Of a DNA stretch of 64,000 bases, positions 32,517 to 40,427 are shown in pieces. Position numbers and translations under genes: made by a program. The stretch comes from Labedaea rhizosphaerae (GTDB taxonomy: Bacteria; Actinomycetota; Actinomycetes; Mycobacteriales; Pseudonocardiaceae). The stretch is taken from contig NZ_SNXZ01000002.1 in assembly GCF_004362825.1 (NCBI RefSeq), positions 124,001 through 188,000 on the forward strand. The letters run 5' to 3'. The notes under the pieces were generated by a model. The model did no database searches. It had not been told where the DNA came from and worked only from the letters and a program-made list of their open reading frames with translations. Every line of letters starts with the position of its first letter. Within the stretch, counting starts at the first letter, position 1.

Positions 32517-33383
32517 ATGGACATCGGCGTCGGACTCCCGTCCACCATCCCCGGCATCACCGCCCGTCAGGTCCTCGACTGGGCCCGGACGGCCGAGCAG
32601 GCGGGCTTCTCGAGCCTGGGCACGCTCGACCGCGTCGTCTACGGCAACCTCGAGACGATCCCGACCCTGGCCGCCGCGGCCGCGGTGACCGAGCGGATCG
32701 GCCTTACGACCGCGATCATGATCGGCCCGTACCGGGGCAACGGCACGCTGCTGGCCAAGCAACTGGCCACAGTGGACAACTTCGCCGCCGGCCGGCTGAC
32801 GCTCGGGATCGCGGTCGGGGCGCGACCGGACGACTTCGAGGCGACGGCGAGCCCGTTCGGCGAACGCGGTCGCCAGTTCGACGCCCAGCTCGCCGAGCTG
32901 CGCGCGGTGTGGGCCGGGGAAGAACGCGGGTTCGCCGGCGCCGTCGGCCCGACCCCGGTCCAGGCCGGTGGCCCGCCGCTGCTGATCGGCGGCACCGCCC
33001 CCGCCGCCTACCGGCGGATGACCGAGCACGGCGCGGGCTGGATCGCCGGTGGCGGCGGTCCGGACGCGTTCGCCCAGGGCGCCGAGCAAGCGCGCCAGGC
33101 CTGGCAGGAGGCCGGCCGGGATGGCCGGCCCCGCCTGGTCGCGATCACCTACGTGAGCCTCGGCGACGACGCCGAGGCCCACGCCCGCTCCTACCTCGGT
33201 GACTACTACGCCTTCGCCGGCGAGTACGCCGAGCGGGTCGCCGCCGGTGCGCTGACCTCGCCGCAGCAGGTCGCCGACGCGGTCGGCGCCTTCGCCGAGC
33301 ACGGCTGCGACGAGCTGATCCTGTTCCCGTGCAACCCCGACGTCGGCCAGGTGGACCTGATCGCGAGCGCCGCGAGGAAGTGA
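32517..33383 (+). CDS. LLM-class flavin/F420-dependent oxidoreductase
   Basis: A 288-residue luciferase-like TIM-barrel enzyme (MDIGVGLPSTIPGI, EQAGFSSLGTLDR, LATVDNFAAGRLTLGIAVG, GGPPLLIGG). Actinobacterial members of this length mostly use F420, some use FMN. No substrate can be named. ATG 32517 is at the start of the first strand. The next gene converges after 10 bp. Confidence 0.88.
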   Translation: MDIGVGLPSTIPGITARQVLDWARTAEQAGFSSLGTLDRVVYGNLETIPTLAAAAAVTERIGLTTAIMIGPYRGNGTLLAKQLATVDNFAAGRLTLGIAVGARPDDFEATASPFGERGRQFDAQLAELRAVWAGEERGFAGAVGPTPVQAGGPPLLIGGTAPAAYRRMTEHGAGWIAGGGGPDAFAQGAEQARQAWQEAGRDGRPRLVAITYVSLGDDAEAHARSYLGDYYAFAGEYAERVAAGALTSPQQVADAVGAFAEHGCDELILFPCNPDVGQVDLIASAARK

Positions 33384-33393
33384 ACCCGGCGGC

Positions 33394-35256
33394 TCACGCC
33401 TCGACCGCCGCGGCGAACTGGGCCGAGTAGAGGCGGTGGTAGGCCCCACGCGTGGCGAGCAGTTCCTCGTGCGTGCCCTGCTCCACGATGCGCCCGGACT
33501 CCATCACCAGGATCAGGTCCGCGTCGCGGATGGTGGAGAGCCGGTGCGCGATCACGAAACTCGTGCGCGAGGAGCGCAGCGCCGCCATCGCGTGCTGCAC
33601 CAGCAGTTCAGTGCGGGTGTCGACCGAGCTGGTCGCCTCGTCGAGGATCAGCAGTGACGGGCCGGCCAGGAACGCCCGCGCGATGGTCAGCAGCTGCTTC
33701 TGACCGGCGCTGATGTTCGTGCCCTCTTCGTCGATCACCGTGTCGTAGCCGTCGGGCAGCGCACGCACGAAGTGGTCCACGTGGGTCGCCCGCGCGGCCG
33801 CCTCGATCTCCTCGAAGGTCGCGTCCGGCTTGCCGTAGGCGATGTTGTCCCGGATCGTGCCGCCGAAGAGCCAGGCGTCCTGCAGCACCATGCCGACCTG
33901 CGAGCGCAGGTCCTCGCGGCGCAGCGCGGTGATGTCCACGCCGTCCAGCGTGATCCGGCCCGCGTCCAGCTCGTAGAACCGCATGATCAGGTTGACCAGC
34001 GTGGTCTTCCCCGCCCCGGTCGGTCCGACGATCGCCACCGTGTGGCCGGGCTCGGCCACCAGCGACAGGTCGGCGATCAGCGGCTGTTCCGGGGTGTAGG
34101 AGAACGACACGTGCTCGAACTCCACCCGGCCGCGGGGCTGCGCGGGCAGCGTGGCGTCGGCCGGGTCGGGCTCCTGCTCCTCGGCGTCGAGCAGCTCGAA
34201 CACCCGCTCGGCCGAGGCGACGCCGGACTGCATCAGGTTGGCCATCGACGCCATCTGGGTCAGCGGCTGGGTGAACTGGCGCGAGTACTGGATGAACGCC
34301 TGCACCTCCCCCAGCGTCATGGTGCCGCTGGTGATCCGCAGCCCGCCGACCACCGCGACGACCACATAGGACAGGTTCGACAGGAACATCATCGACGGCA
34401 TGATCAGCCCCGAGACGAACTGCGCCCCGGCCGCCGACTCGAACAGCTCGTCGTTGCGGCGGCGGAACTCCTCCTCCGCCTCGCGCTCGCGGCCGAACAC
34501 CTTCACCAGATGGTGGCCGGTGAACGACTCCTCGATGTGGGCGTTGAGCGCGCCGGTCTGGCGCCACTGCGCGATGAACTTCTTCTGCGCCCGCTTGCCG
34601 ACCTGGGCGGTGATGAAGAACGACAACGGGATCACGCACAACGCGATGACCGCGAGCAGCGGCGAGATCGTGAACATCATGACGATCACGCCGATCACCG
34701 TCAGCCCGGAGATCAGCAGCTGGCTCAGCGTCTGCTGCAGCGTGGTCGAGATGTTGTCGATGTCGTTGGTGACGCGGGAAAGCAGCTCACCGCGGGGCTG
34801 GCCGTCGAAGTACCGCAACGGGAGCCGGTGCAGCTTCGCCTCGACGTCCTCGCGCAGCCGGTAGACCACCCGCTGCACCACCCGGTTGAGCAGCCGGCCC
34901 TGCAGGAAACCGAAGACCGACGAGATCACGTACAGCGCGAGCACCCAGGTCAGGGTCGTGGCGAGCGCGCCGAAGGCGATGCCGGCGCCCGGGATGTGCT
35001 TCAACCGCGGGAGGACGCCGTCGAAGATGATGTCGGTGGCGTGGCCGAGGACCTTGGGGCCGGCCACGGAGAAGCCGACGCTGATCACGCCGAGGACGAC
35101 GACCGCCGCGAACGTGAACCGCTCGGGGTGCAGCCGCCGGGCCAGGCGCTTGGCCGAAGGCCCGAAGTTCTTGGGCTTCTCGACCGGTCCCGCGTTCATG
35201 CCGGGGAAGCCCCGGCCGGCCATCGGACGCGGCCGGGCTTGCGTTTGGGTGCTCAT
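33394..35256 (-). CDS. ABC exporter half, canonical ATPase site
   Basis: A 620-residue half-transporter: six membrane helices (about 50-330), then an ATP-binding domain with Walker A GPTGAGKTT, ABC signature NISAGQKQL, Walker B LLILDEATSSVD with the catalytic Glu, and H-loop FVIAHRLST. The signature departs from LSGGQ (SAGQK). ATG 35256 overlaps the stop of the partner subunit (ATGA). With the partner it forms a heterodimeric multidrug- or lipid-type exporter having one good and one poor ATP site. A divergent TetR gene at 37075 probably controls the pair. Confidence 0.92.
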   Translation of the reverse strand: MSTQTQARPRPMAGRGFPGMNAGPVEKPKNFGPSAKRLARRLHPERFTFAAVVVLGVISVGFSVAGPKVLGHATDIIFDGVLPRLKHIPGAGIAFGALATTLTWVLALYVISSVFGFLQGRLLNRVVQRVVYRLREDVEAKLHRLPLRYFDGQPRGELLSRVTNDIDNISTTLQQTLSQLLISGLTVIGVIVMMFTISPLLAVIALCVIPLSFFITAQVGKRAQKKFIAQWRQTGALNAHIEESFTGHHLVKVFGREREAEEEFRRRNDELFESAAGAQFVSGLIMPSMMFLSNLSYVVVAVVGGLRITSGTMTLGEVQAFIQYSRQFTQPLTQMASMANLMQSGVASAERVFELLDAEEQEPDPADATLPAQPRGRVEFEHVSFSYTPEQPLIADLSLVAEPGHTVAIVGPTGAGKTTLVNLIMRFYELDAGRITLDGVDITALRREDLRSQVGMVLQDAWLFGGTIRDNIAYGKPDATFEEIEAAARATHVDHFVRALPDGYDTVIDEEGTNISAGQKQLLTIARAFLAGPSLLILDEATSSVDTRTELLVQHAMAALRSSRTSFVIAHRLSTIRDADLILVMESGRIVEQGTHEELLATRGAYHRLYSAQFAAAVEA

Positions 35257-36998
35257 GCGGCCTGCTCCGGGGTCAGCTGGGACTCGACGATCTCGACGTA
35301 GGTCGGGCACGTGTCGAGCAGTTCTCGGTGGGTGCCCGCGCCGACGACGGATCCGTTGTCCAGCACGATGATCTGGTCGGCGTCGATGATGGTGGACACG
35401 CGCTGGGCCACGATGACCACCGCGGCGTCGCGGACCTGCGGGCGAAGCGCGGCCCGCAATGCCGCGTCCGTCGCGAGGTCGAGCGCGGAGAAGGCGTCGT
35501 CGAACAGGTAGATCTCCGGGCGGCGGACCAAGGCCCGCGCGATGGACAACCGTTGTCGCTGTCCACCCGAGACGTTCGTGCCACCCTGCGCGATCGGCGC
35601 GTCGAGCCCACCGGGCATGGCCTCGACGAATTCCTTGGCCTGCGCGACCGTCAGCGCCTCCCACAGTTCGTCGTCGGTGGCGTCCGGCTTGCCGTAGCGC
35701 AGGTTGCTCGCGACCGTGCCGGAGAACAGGTAGGCCTGTTGCGGCACGAGGCCGATCCGCTCACGCAGCAGGTCCGGGTCGACCTCGCGCACGTCGACGC
35801 CGTCGACGAGCAGTTGCCCGCCGGTGACGTCGATCAGCCGCGGCACCAGCGAGAGCAGCGTCGACTTGCCCGCGCCGGTGCTGCCGATGATCGCTGTCGT
35901 CTGCCCGCCGGTGGCGCGCAGGGAGATGTCCCGCAGCACCGGGTCGACCGCGCCCGGGTAGCGGAACTCCACCCCGCGCAGCTCCAGTTCGGCGTGCCCG
36001 GGCAGCTCGCGCACCGGCGTGGCCGGTGGGGTCACCGACGACTCGGTGTCCAGCACCTCGTTGATGCGCTCGGCGCAGACGGCTGCGCGCGGGATCAGCA
36101 TCGAGATGAAGGTCGCCATCATCACCGACATCAGGATCTGCAGCAGGTAGTTCAGGAACGCGGTGAGCGCGCCGATCTGCATCTCGCCGGCGTCCACCCG
36201 GTGCGCACCGAACCACAGCACCGCGATGCTCGAGGCGTTGAGGATCAGCATCACCGTGGGGAAGATCAGCGCCTGCAGGCGGCCGACGCGCAGTGCGGTG
36301 TCGGTGAGCCGGGTGTTGGCATCGGCGAACCGCGCCACCTCGGCGGGCTCGCGGACGAAGGCCCGCACGACGCGGATGCCCGACAGCTGCTCGCGCAGCA
36401 CCCGGTTCACGTCGTCGATGCGGGTCTGCATCAGGCGGAACTGCGGCACCATCCGGATCACGATCAGCCCGATGCAGGCCGCCAGCACCGGCACGCAGAC
36501 CAGCAACAGCCACGACAGGCCGACGTCCTCGCGCAACGCCATGATCACCCCGGCCACGCACATGATCGGTGCCGTGACGGCCATGGTGCAGAACATGACC
36601 ACCAGCAGCTGCACCTGCTGCACGTCGTTGGTGGTGCGGGTGATCAGCGACGGCGGGCCGAACGTGCTGACCTCGCGGGCGGAGAACCCGCCGACCCGGT
36701 GGAACACCGCGGCCCGGACGTCGCGCCCGAAGCCCATCGCGGTGCGCGATCCGAAGTAGACGGCGCCGACCGAGCAGAGGACCTGGACCAGCGTCACCGT
36801 CAGCATCCAGCCGCCGGTGGACATGATGTAGCCCGTGTCGCCCCGTGCGATGCCGAAGTCGATGATGTCGGCGTTGAGGCTGGGCAGGTACAGGGAGGCG
36901 ACCGTGCCGATGAGCTGCAGCACGAGGACCGCCGTCAGCTCACGCCGGTAAGGACGCAGGTGGGTGCGAAGCAATCGGCTCAGCAAGTGATCCCCCAT
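35253..36998 (-). CDS. ABC exporter half, degenerate ATPase site
   Basis: A 581-residue half-transporter with six membrane helices (about 15-300) and an ATP-binding domain: Walker A GSTGAGKST, intact signature VSGGQRQR, Walker B IYLFDDAFSALD where Asp replaces the catalytic Glu, and switch region VIVAQRVST with Gln in place of the H-loop His. This is the non-hydrolysing partner typical of TM287/288-like heterodimers. ATG 36998 has no clear RBS; no better in-frame start exists nearby. Promoters lie in the 76-bp gap to the divergent TetR gene, which is unusually AT-rich (ACTATATAAGAAACG). Confidence 0.9.
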   Translation of the reverse strand: MGDHLLSRLLRTHLRPYRRELTAVLVLQLIGTVASLYLPSLNADIIDFGIARGDTGYIMSTGGWMLTVTLVQVLCSVGAVYFGSRTAMGFGRDVRAAVFHRVGGFSAREVSTFGPPSLITRTTNDVQQVQLLVVMFCTMAVTAPIMCVAGVIMALREDVGLSWLLLVCVPVLAACIGLIVIRMVPQFRLMQTRIDDVNRVLREQLSGIRVVRAFVREPAEVARFADANTRLTDTALRVGRLQALIFPTVMLILNASSIAVLWFGAHRVDAGEMQIGALTAFLNYLLQILMSVMMATFISMLIPRAAVCAERINEVLDTESSVTPPATPVRELPGHAELELRGVEFRYPGAVDPVLRDISLRATGGQTTAIIGSTGAGKSTLLSLVPRLIDVTGGQLLVDGVDVREVDPDLLRERIGLVPQQAYLFSGTVASNLRYGKPDATDDELWEALTVAQAKEFVEAMPGGLDAPIAQGGTNVSGGQRQRLSIARALVRRPEIYLFDDAFSALDLATDAALRAALRPQVRDAAVVIVAQRVSTIIDADQIIVLDNGSVVGAGTHRELLDTCPTYVEIVESQLTPEQAA

Positions 36999-37074
36999 GG
37001 TAGAAACGAGCCGTATCCAACGCGACCAACGTACTCGTACTATATAAGAAACGCAACGTATCTTGAGAGGCCTC

Positions 37075-37674
37075 GTGACCGAGATCAAGACCCGCCGCCG
37101 CGGCGAGGAGCTCGAGCACGCGATCCTCGACGCCGCCTGGGCGGAACTGCACGACGTGGGCTACACCGCGCTCACGATCGAGGGCGTGGCCGCGCGCGCC
37201 GGGACGAGCAAGCCGGTGATCTACCGCCGGTGGGCCGGGCGCGCGGAACTCGTGCTCGCCGCGTGGGCACGCCAGGCACCGCAGCCGCAACCTATACCCG
37301 ACTCCGGCATGCTGCGAACGGATTTGGTCGCGCTGTTCACCCGGATCACCATCCGCCACGACGCGGTGATGAGCGAGGTGATCGCGGGCGTGATGAGCGA
37401 CGTCTTCCGCGACCCGGAGGTGGCCGAGCTCCTGCGCGAGCGGCTGCGCACCGCGATGCCCGCGATCCCCACCATCGTCGGCCGCGCGATCGAGCGGGGC
37501 GAGCTGCCCCCGTTCGAGGTCCCCCCACGCGTCGCTCGGCTGCCGCTGGACCTGATCCGCAACGAATCCATGCTGTGCAACGGCGTCCTGACCAGCGACA
37601 TGATCGCCGAGCTGGTCGACGACGTGTACCTGCCGCTGCTGCGCGGCCTGGCTCAGCGCGCGGTCAGAGCCTGA
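37075..37674 (+). CDS. TetR-family repressor of the ABC exporter
   Basis: A 199-residue TetR protein. The helix-turn-helix is at about residues 15-60 (AILDAAWAELHDVGYTALTIEGVAARAGTSKPVIYRRW), followed by a TetR_C-type ligand domain. GTG 37075 has GAGAGG 4 bp upstream; TTG 37063 is an in-frame alternative. Divergent placement 76 bp from the ABC pair suggests it represses the exporter until a transported compound binds. The decarboxylase gene ends 12 bp behind it on the other strand. Confidence 0.88.
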   Translation: MTEIKTRRRGEELEHAILDAAWAELHDVGYTALTIEGVAARAGTSKPVIYRRWAGRAELVLAAWARQAPQPQPIPDSGMLRTDLVALFTRITIRHDAVMSEVIAGVMSDVFRDPEVAELLRERLRTAMPAIPTIVGRAIERGELPPFEVPPRVARLPLDLIRNESMLCNGVLTSDMIAELVDDVYLPLLRGLAQRAVRA

Positions 37675-37686
37675 ACCGGCCGGGCG

Positions 37687-39153
37687 TCACGACTTCGCCA
37701 CGACCCGGATCGTCTCGACCTTCTTGTCGAAGGAGTCGGGGATGAGCATGCCCGCGGCCACGCCGGTGCGCAGGTAGTCCACGACCGGCTTGGTGATCAT
37801 CTCGCCGGGCAGCAGGGCGGGGACGCCGGGCGGGTACGGGCTGATGGTCTCGGCGCAGATGCGCCCGATCGCCTCGGCCGCCGGGACCTGTTCGGCGGGC
37901 CCGAAGAACGCGTCCCTGGGCAACATGACCTGTTCGAGTTCGAGCTCGCCGGGCGCGGGCAGGGCGATCGGCTTCGGTTCGGGCAGGTCGTCCGTGTGGT
38001 CGACCAGTTCGCGCAGGGCCTGCAGGAGCCGGTCGGTGGTCTCCTCGTCGTCGGCCACCGTGATCTGCGCGGCCATCCGGCGGTGGTCCGACAGCCCGAC
38101 GTCGATGCGGTGGTGCTCCCGCAGCCACTTGTTCGCGTCGTAGCCGGAGCGGCCCAGGCCGCTGACGTCTATCACGACTTTGAGGGGATCGGCGTCGAAC
38201 GCCCGCTCCGGGCCCACAAGGTCGTCGCGGGTCAGCGCGTGCAGCCCGGGCATCGCGTTGATCTCGTCACGCACGTGCTGGGCCAGGCGCATGGCCCGCT
38301 CGAGCAGTTCGTGGCCGTGTTCGACCATCTGCCTGCGCCAGCCGTCGAGCCCGGCGTAGATCATGGCGTTCGGGCTGGTGGTGTCCAGCAGGTCGGCACG
38401 GGCGGACAGCACGTCCATGGACACGAGATCGCCCTGGTGGTGGTAGACCGAACCTTGCTCGAGCCCGGCGCCCATCTTGTGCACGCTGGTCACGCAGAGG
38501 TCCGCGCCGGCGTCCATGGCCCAGGCCGGCAGGTCCGGGTGGAACGGCAGGTGCGCGCCCCAGGCCTCGTCGACGATGAGCGGGATGCCGCGGTCGTGGC
38601 AGAGCTGGGCGGTGGCCTTGATGTCGGCGCACGTGCCGTAGTCGGTCGGGGTGATCAACAGCATGCCCTTGACGTCCGGCTCACGTTCGAAGGCCGCGGC
38701 GACCGCGTCGGGCTCCGGCGGGTAGGCGAAGTGCTGCTCGGCGTCCCAGCGCGGGTGCACCCAGACCGGTTCCACCCCGCTGAGGATCAGCCCGGCGACG
38801 ACCGACTTGTGCGCGTTGCGAGAGACCAGCAGCTTCTCCCCCGGTCCGGCCACGGCGAGCATCGAGCTCTTCACCGACAACGAGCTGCCGCAGGTGGAGA
38901 ACGACGCGTTGTCGGCGTCGACCGCCTCGGCCATCAACTGCTCGGCCTCGCTGAGCACCTGTCCGCTCATCACCCGGTCGTCCAGGCCGCCCATCATGAT
39001 GATGTCCGAGGCGAACACGTCGGCGCCCAAGGCGTCCAGCACGCGCTTGTCGACGCCACGACCCTGCTTGTGCCCCGGCGGCAGGAAGCCCAGGTGGGCG
39101 TTCTCGTGGAACGCCTTGATCGCCTCCACCACCGGTGCCCGGGTCTGGTCCAC
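37687..39153 (-). CDS. Orn/Lys/Arg decarboxylase (fold type I PLP)
   Basis: A 488-residue PLP enzyme of the short Orn/Lys/Arg decarboxylase family. The cofactor lysine is Lys226 in TSVHKMGAG, with the DEAWGAHLPF motif (195-204), the N-terminal FLPPGHKQGRG and the phosphate region STCGSSLSVKSSML. It decarboxylates a basic amino acid to cadaverine, putrescine or agmatine; the exact substrate is not readable. GTG 39153 has an AGGAGG RBS. It is divergent from an M20 hydrolase (108-bp gap), which may relate to amide or peptide turnover. Confidence 0.9.
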   Translation of the reverse strand: MDQTRAPVVEAIKAFHENAHLGFLPPGHKQGRGVDKRVLDALGADVFASDIIMMGGLDDRVMSGQVLSEAEQLMAEAVDADNASFSTCGSSLSVKSSMLAVAGPGEKLLVSRNAHKSVVAGLILSGVEPVWVHPRWDAEQHFAYPPEPDAVAAAFEREPDVKGMLLITPTDYGTCADIKATAQLCHDRGIPLIVDEAWGAHLPFHPDLPAWAMDAGADLCVTSVHKMGAGLEQGSVYHHQGDLVSMDVLSARADLLDTTSPNAMIYAGLDGWRRQMVEHGHELLERAMRLAQHVRDEINAMPGLHALTRDDLVGPERAFDADPLKVVIDVSGLGRSGYDANKWLREHHRIDVGLSDHRRMAAQITVADDEETTDRLLQALRELVDHTDDLPEPKPIALPAPGELELEQVMLPRDAFFGPAEQVPAAEAIGRICAETISPYPPGVPALLPGEMITKPVVDYLRTGVAAGMLIPDSFDKKVETIRVVAKS

Positions 39154-39261
39154 TGTCTACCTCCTGCGCGGGTCCACTGTGCGCCCGAGGAGTGCCCGCA
39201 ACCGAAGCCCGGCAACCATCGTGCCTGTTTGGGGCCGGTCCGGGCGCGGTACACGTTCTCC

Positions 39262-40422
39262 GTGACCAGCGAGATCCATGCCGCCGTGACCGCCGCGATC
39301 GCCGCTCGTACCGAGCAGCTGTGGGACGTGGCGACGGCGTTGCACGCCGCGCCCGAGACCGCCTTCGCCGAACACCGCGCCGCGGCTCTGCTGACCGATG
39401 CCCTCGCTGCCGACGGCTTCGAGGTGCGCCGCGGGGTCGCGGGCCTGCCGACCGCCTTCACGGGCGAAGCCGGGTCCGGCTCGCCCCGCGTGGCACTGCT
39501 GCTCGAATACGACGCGCTGCCCGGCCTCGGTCACGCCTGCGGGCACAACCTCATCGCGGCGGCCGGTCTCGGGGCCGCGCTGGGCGTGCGACCGGTGCTC
39601 GGCGAGGTCACCGGTTCGGTGCTGGTGATCGGCTCGCCGGCGGAGGAGGGCGGCGGCGGCAAGATCACCGAGCTGGACGCCGGGCTGTTCGCCGGCGTGG
39701 ACGCGGCACTGATGTTCCACCCCGGTACCCAGAACTGGTCGTGGGCGCCGCTCACCGCCCAAGCCGAACTCGAGGTCACGGTGCACGGCCGGGCCGCGCA
39801 CCCGACGGGCAACCCGACCGAGGGCCGGGACGCGCTCGCCGCGCTCATCCAGGTGTTCAACAGCATTTCCGTGCTGCGGCAACGCCTGCCGGCCGGCGGT
39901 CACGTCCAGGGCATCATCACCCGCGGCGGCACGGCCACCAACATCGTCCCGGACCTGGCCGAAGGCCGCTTCGGCCTGCGCAGCCTCACCACCTCGGCCC
40001 TGCACGACCTCATCGCGCAGGTGACCGACCTGGCGCACCACACCGCGCGAGCCACCGACACCCGGGCGGACGTGCGCCTGGTCCGCGCCCCTTACGCGCA
40101 CTTCCACCGCAACGAGGTGCTCGACGCGTTGTTCACCCGGCACATCGAGCCGCACGGCATCGTCATGACCGAGCCGGAACCGGGGGTGTACCTGGGTTCC
40201 TCCGACATCGGCAACGTCAGCGCCGCCGTGCCGGCCATCCACCCCTTCGTCGCGATCACCGGACCCGACAAGTCCGACCACACCCCGGAATTCGCCGCCG
40301 CGGCCGCCAGTCCCACCGGCCGGTCGGTCGCCCTCGCGGCGGCCCAAGCCCTGGCCCACACAGCGGTCGACCTCCTCACCGAGCCCGAGGTGGTCAAGGC
40401 CGCGTGGGCCGCACACGGCTGA
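39262..40422 (+). CDS. M20-family amidohydrolase (AbgB/IAA-amino-acid hydrolase-like)
   Basis: A 386-residue metallohydrolase. Metal motifs are LEYDALPGLGHACGHN and SPAEEGGGGK, with the dimerisation insertion AELEVTVHGRAAHPTGNPTEGRDALAALI and the late GPDKSDHTPEF. Members split N-acyl or amide-linked amino acids such as p-aminobenzoyl-glutamate. GTG 39262 is chosen where the family N-terminus begins. It ends 5 bp before the stop of the convergent rph gene. Confidence 0.88.
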   Translation: MTSEIHAAVTAAIAARTEQLWDVATALHAAPETAFAEHRAAALLTDALAADGFEVRRGVAGLPTAFTGEAGSGSPRVALLLEYDALPGLGHACGHNLIAAAGLGAALGVRPVLGEVTGSVLVIGSPAEEGGGGKITELDAGLFAGVDAALMFHPGTQNWSWAPLTAQAELEVTVHGRAAHPTGNPTEGRDALAALIQVFNSISVLRQRLPAGGHVQGIITRGGTATNIVPDLAEGRFGLRSLTTSALHDLIAQVTDLAHHTARATDTRADVRLVRAPYAHFHRNEVLDALFTRHIEPHGIVMTEPEPGVYLGSSDIGNVSAAVPAIHPFVAITGPDKSDHTPEFAAAAASPTGRSVALAAAQALAHTAVDLLTEPEVVKAAWAAHG

Positions 40423-40427
40423 ATTGC

